Positions 6,826-8,038 of a DNA stretch of 8,038 bases are shown here, in pieces. Source of the DNA: an uncultured Gammaproteobacteria bacterium (GTDB lineage Bacteria > Pseudomonadota > Gammaproteobacteria > Steroidobacterales > Woeseiaceae); contig CALKYK010000430.1 in assembly GCA_938003715.1 (NCBI GenBank), forward strand, positions 1 through 8,038, written 5' to 3'. The position numbers were made by a program, and so were the translations under genes. Positions within the stretch are counted from its first letter, which is position 1. The number at the start of each line of letters is the position of its first letter. The notes under the pieces were generated by a model. It ran no database searches. It was given only the letters and a program-made list of their open reading frames with translations, and was not told the origin of the DNA.

Positions 6826-7230
6826 ATGCTGCCGCTCCGCTATCCGCTGCGCTGGAAATTTGCCGGCGCGCTGCTGCTCGGTGCGGTTCTCTTCATGGCA
6901 GTCATTCCCGCCGCGTGGCCCTGGCACCTGCTGCGAGGCCCGGACTGGATCGAGACCGACAAGTGGCTGCACGGCGTCACCTTTTTCCTGCTGGCGTTGT
7001 GGTATTCCGGGCAGTACGCTCGACGGTCCTATCACTGGCTCGGCGCCGGTCTGATCGCCTTCGGCGCGTTGATCGAAGGCTGCCAGCTGCTGGTCGCGTA
7101 CCGCGCTGCCGACTGGTGGGATCTCGCGGCCGATGCCGTCGGCGTCGCGGCCGGGCTTGCCGTCGCGCTGGCCGGGCTCGGCGGGTGGAGCCTGAAAATG
7201 GAGGCCTGGTACCGGGAGCGCTTTGGCTGA
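6826..7230 (+). CDS. VanZ-like family integral membrane protein
   Basis: The product is a 134-residue membrane protein with about four hydrophobic segments (12-30, 49-62, 70-90, 101-119). It carries the pattern of the VanZ-like family: DKWLH (45-49) at the start of the second helix, GALIEGCQ (80-87), an arginine at 93, and DWWDLAADAVGVAAG (96-110), where Asp, Gly and Gly positions are typical. VanZ of enterococci gives low-level teicoplanin resistance, but most chromosomal relatives have no known role, so none is assigned. The ATG starts immediately after the lolA stop (TGAATG), with no clear Shine-Dalgarno site, suggesting translational coupling. Its 3' end overlaps rarA by 8 bases. In E. 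coli lolA and rarA are neighbours, so this gene is an insertion into that pair. Short VanZ-like genes are common in proteobacteria near envelope genes. Confidence 0.85.
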   Translation: MLPLRYPLRWKFAGALLLGAVLFMAVIPAAWPWHLLRGPDWIETDKWLHGVTFFLLALWYSGQYARRSYHWLGAGLIAFGALIEGCQLLVAYRAADWWDLAADAVGVAAGLAVALAGLGGWSLKMEAWYRERFG

Positions 7231-8038
7231 CCTGTTCCAAGACGAGAGCGAGCCTTCGCCCGAGGCGGTGAATATCGGCCGGCCGCTGGCCGATCGCATG
7301 CGACCGCAGTCGATCGACGAATTCTTCGGTCAGCCCCAGCTATTGCAGAAAGGCAAACCGCTGCGTACCGCGATCGAGCAGGGGCGCGTGCATTCGATGA
7401 TCTTCTGGGGTCCGCCCGGAACCGGCAAGACCACATTGGCGCGGCTGATCGCGCAGAATTCGAACGCGCACTTCGTCGCGCTGTCAGCGGTCATGGCGGG
7501 TGTCAAGGAGGTGCGCGCGGCGGTGGCGGAAGCCCGCGACTATCGCAGTGCCTACGGCCGGTCGACGGTGCTGTTCCTCGACGAGGTTCATCGCTTCAAC
7601 AAGTCGCAGCAGGATGCGTTCCTGCCGTTTGTCGAGGACGGCACACTGACCTTCATCGGTGCGACGACCGAAAACCCATCCTTCGAGTTGAACAACGCGC
7701 TCCTGTCACGTGCGCGCGTCTATGTGCTCGGGCCACTGGATGCTGAAGCCATCGACGCGGTCATCGAGCGGGCGCTCCGTGACGAAGTGAACGGGCTCGG
7801 GGCCGAGGGCCTGTCCATCGACGACGATGCAAAGTCGCTGCTCGTCACCGCGGCGGACGGCGATGCACGGCGAGCGCTGAACCTTCTCGAACTGGCTGCC
7901 GACCTCGTGCCCGAAGGCACCGGGGAGCGTCGCATCGATCGCGACCTGGCGGCCGCGGTGGCGACCGGCGGCCCGCGCCGCTTCGACAAGCAGGGCGAGT
8001 ACTTTTACGACCAGATCTCCGCGCTGCACAAGTCCATT
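7223..8038 (+). CDS. rarA: Replication-associated recombination protein RarA (MgsA), N-terminal 272 residues
   Basis: RarA is a clamp-loader-like AAA+ ATPase acting at stalled or damaged replication forks, related to eukaryotic WRNIP1/Mgs1. The gene runs off the right edge; about 60% of the usual 440-450 residues are present. Visible are PLADRMRP (21-28), Walker A GPPGTGKT (63-70), Walker B LFLDEVHRFNKSQQ (D120/E121), sensor 1 IGATTENPSF (145-154), the arginine-finger segment LLSRARVY, sensor 2 GDARRALN (213-220), and FYDQISALHKS at the edge. I chose TTG at 7223 because it yields an N-terminus of the common MADLF type, with a GGGAG site only 4 bases upstream. A GTG at 7268 is the alternative and would shorten the leader. 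The start lies inside the VanZ-like gene (8-base overlap), so it is probably cotranslated in the ftsK-lolA operon. Confidence 0.95.
   Translation, partial: MADLFQDESEPSPEAVNIGRPLADRMRPQSIDEFFGQPQLLQKGKPLRTAIEQGRVHSMIFWGPPGTGKTTLARLIAQNSNAHFVALSAVMAGVKEVRAAVAEARDYRSAYGRSTVLFLDEVHRFNKSQQDAFLPFVEDGTLTFIGATTENPSFELNNALLSRARVYVLGPLDAEAIDAVIERALRDEVNGLGAEGLSIDDDAKSLLVTAADGDARRALNLLELAADLVPEGTGERRIDRDLAAAVATGGPRRFDKQGEYFYDQISALHKSI

Noticed and set aside
6025..7299. 424-codon open frame on the minus strand across the end of ftsK, lolA and the VanZ-like gene
   Set aside because: The opposite strand codes for well recognised proteins with signal peptide and motifs; this frame has no known motif and crosses gene boundaries.

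Overview
The window looks like ordinary core chromosome from a high-GC gammaproteobacterium. Protein sequences are clearly proteobacterial, and the gene order matches two conserved gammaproteobacterial neighbourhoods placed back to back: clpA / infA / aat ... trxB on one side and ftsK - lolA - rarA on the other. In Escherichia coli these same genes lie close together (clpA-infA-aat-cydCD-trxB-lrp-ftsK-lolA-rarA). Here cydCD and lrp are absent, and a FemAB-like gene and a VanZ-like gene are present instead. I cannot name the genus. A marine or sediment lineage near Chromatiales, Xanthomonadales or Woeseiales is a guess from style alone.

Layout. The left edge (1-393, plus) is the C-terminal end of clpA, the unfoldase of the ClpAP protease. 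It converges on a minus-strand cluster transcribed right to left: trxB (2575-3561), a FemAB-like acyltransferase (1411-2559), aat (677-1414, joined to the previous gene by a 4-base stop/start overlap) and infA (406-624, TTG start, probably with its own promoter inside the end of aat). A 256-base divergent intergenic region (3562-3817) separates trxB from the plus-strand cluster. It contains an AT-rich stretch with a perfect 9-bp inverted repeat just upstream of ftsK. The plus-strand cluster is ftsK (3818-6136), lolA (6166-6825), a small VanZ-like membrane protein gene (6826-7230) and rarA (7223 to beyond the window). Spacing is 29, 0 and -8 bases, so it reads as one operon.

How the genes relate. 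Aat attaches Leu/Phe to proteins beginning with Arg or Lys, making N-degrons that ClpS delivers to ClpAP, so aat and clpA are two ends of one pathway. IF-1 is the small translation initiation factor. TrxB recharges thioredoxin. FtsK moves chromosomes at the septum, LolA carries outer-membrane lipoproteins across the periplasm, and RarA acts at stalled replication forks. No mobile element, CRISPR array, tRNA or rRNA is visible. Four of the eight genes with a visible start use GTG or TTG.

I see no new multi-gene system. The points most worth checking are a cluster of substitutions in ClpA's normally near-invariant arginine-finger motif at the very start of the window, the ftsK upstream inverted repeat, a short in-frame deletion in LolA, the TTG start of infA, and the unknown FemAB-like and VanZ-like passengers.
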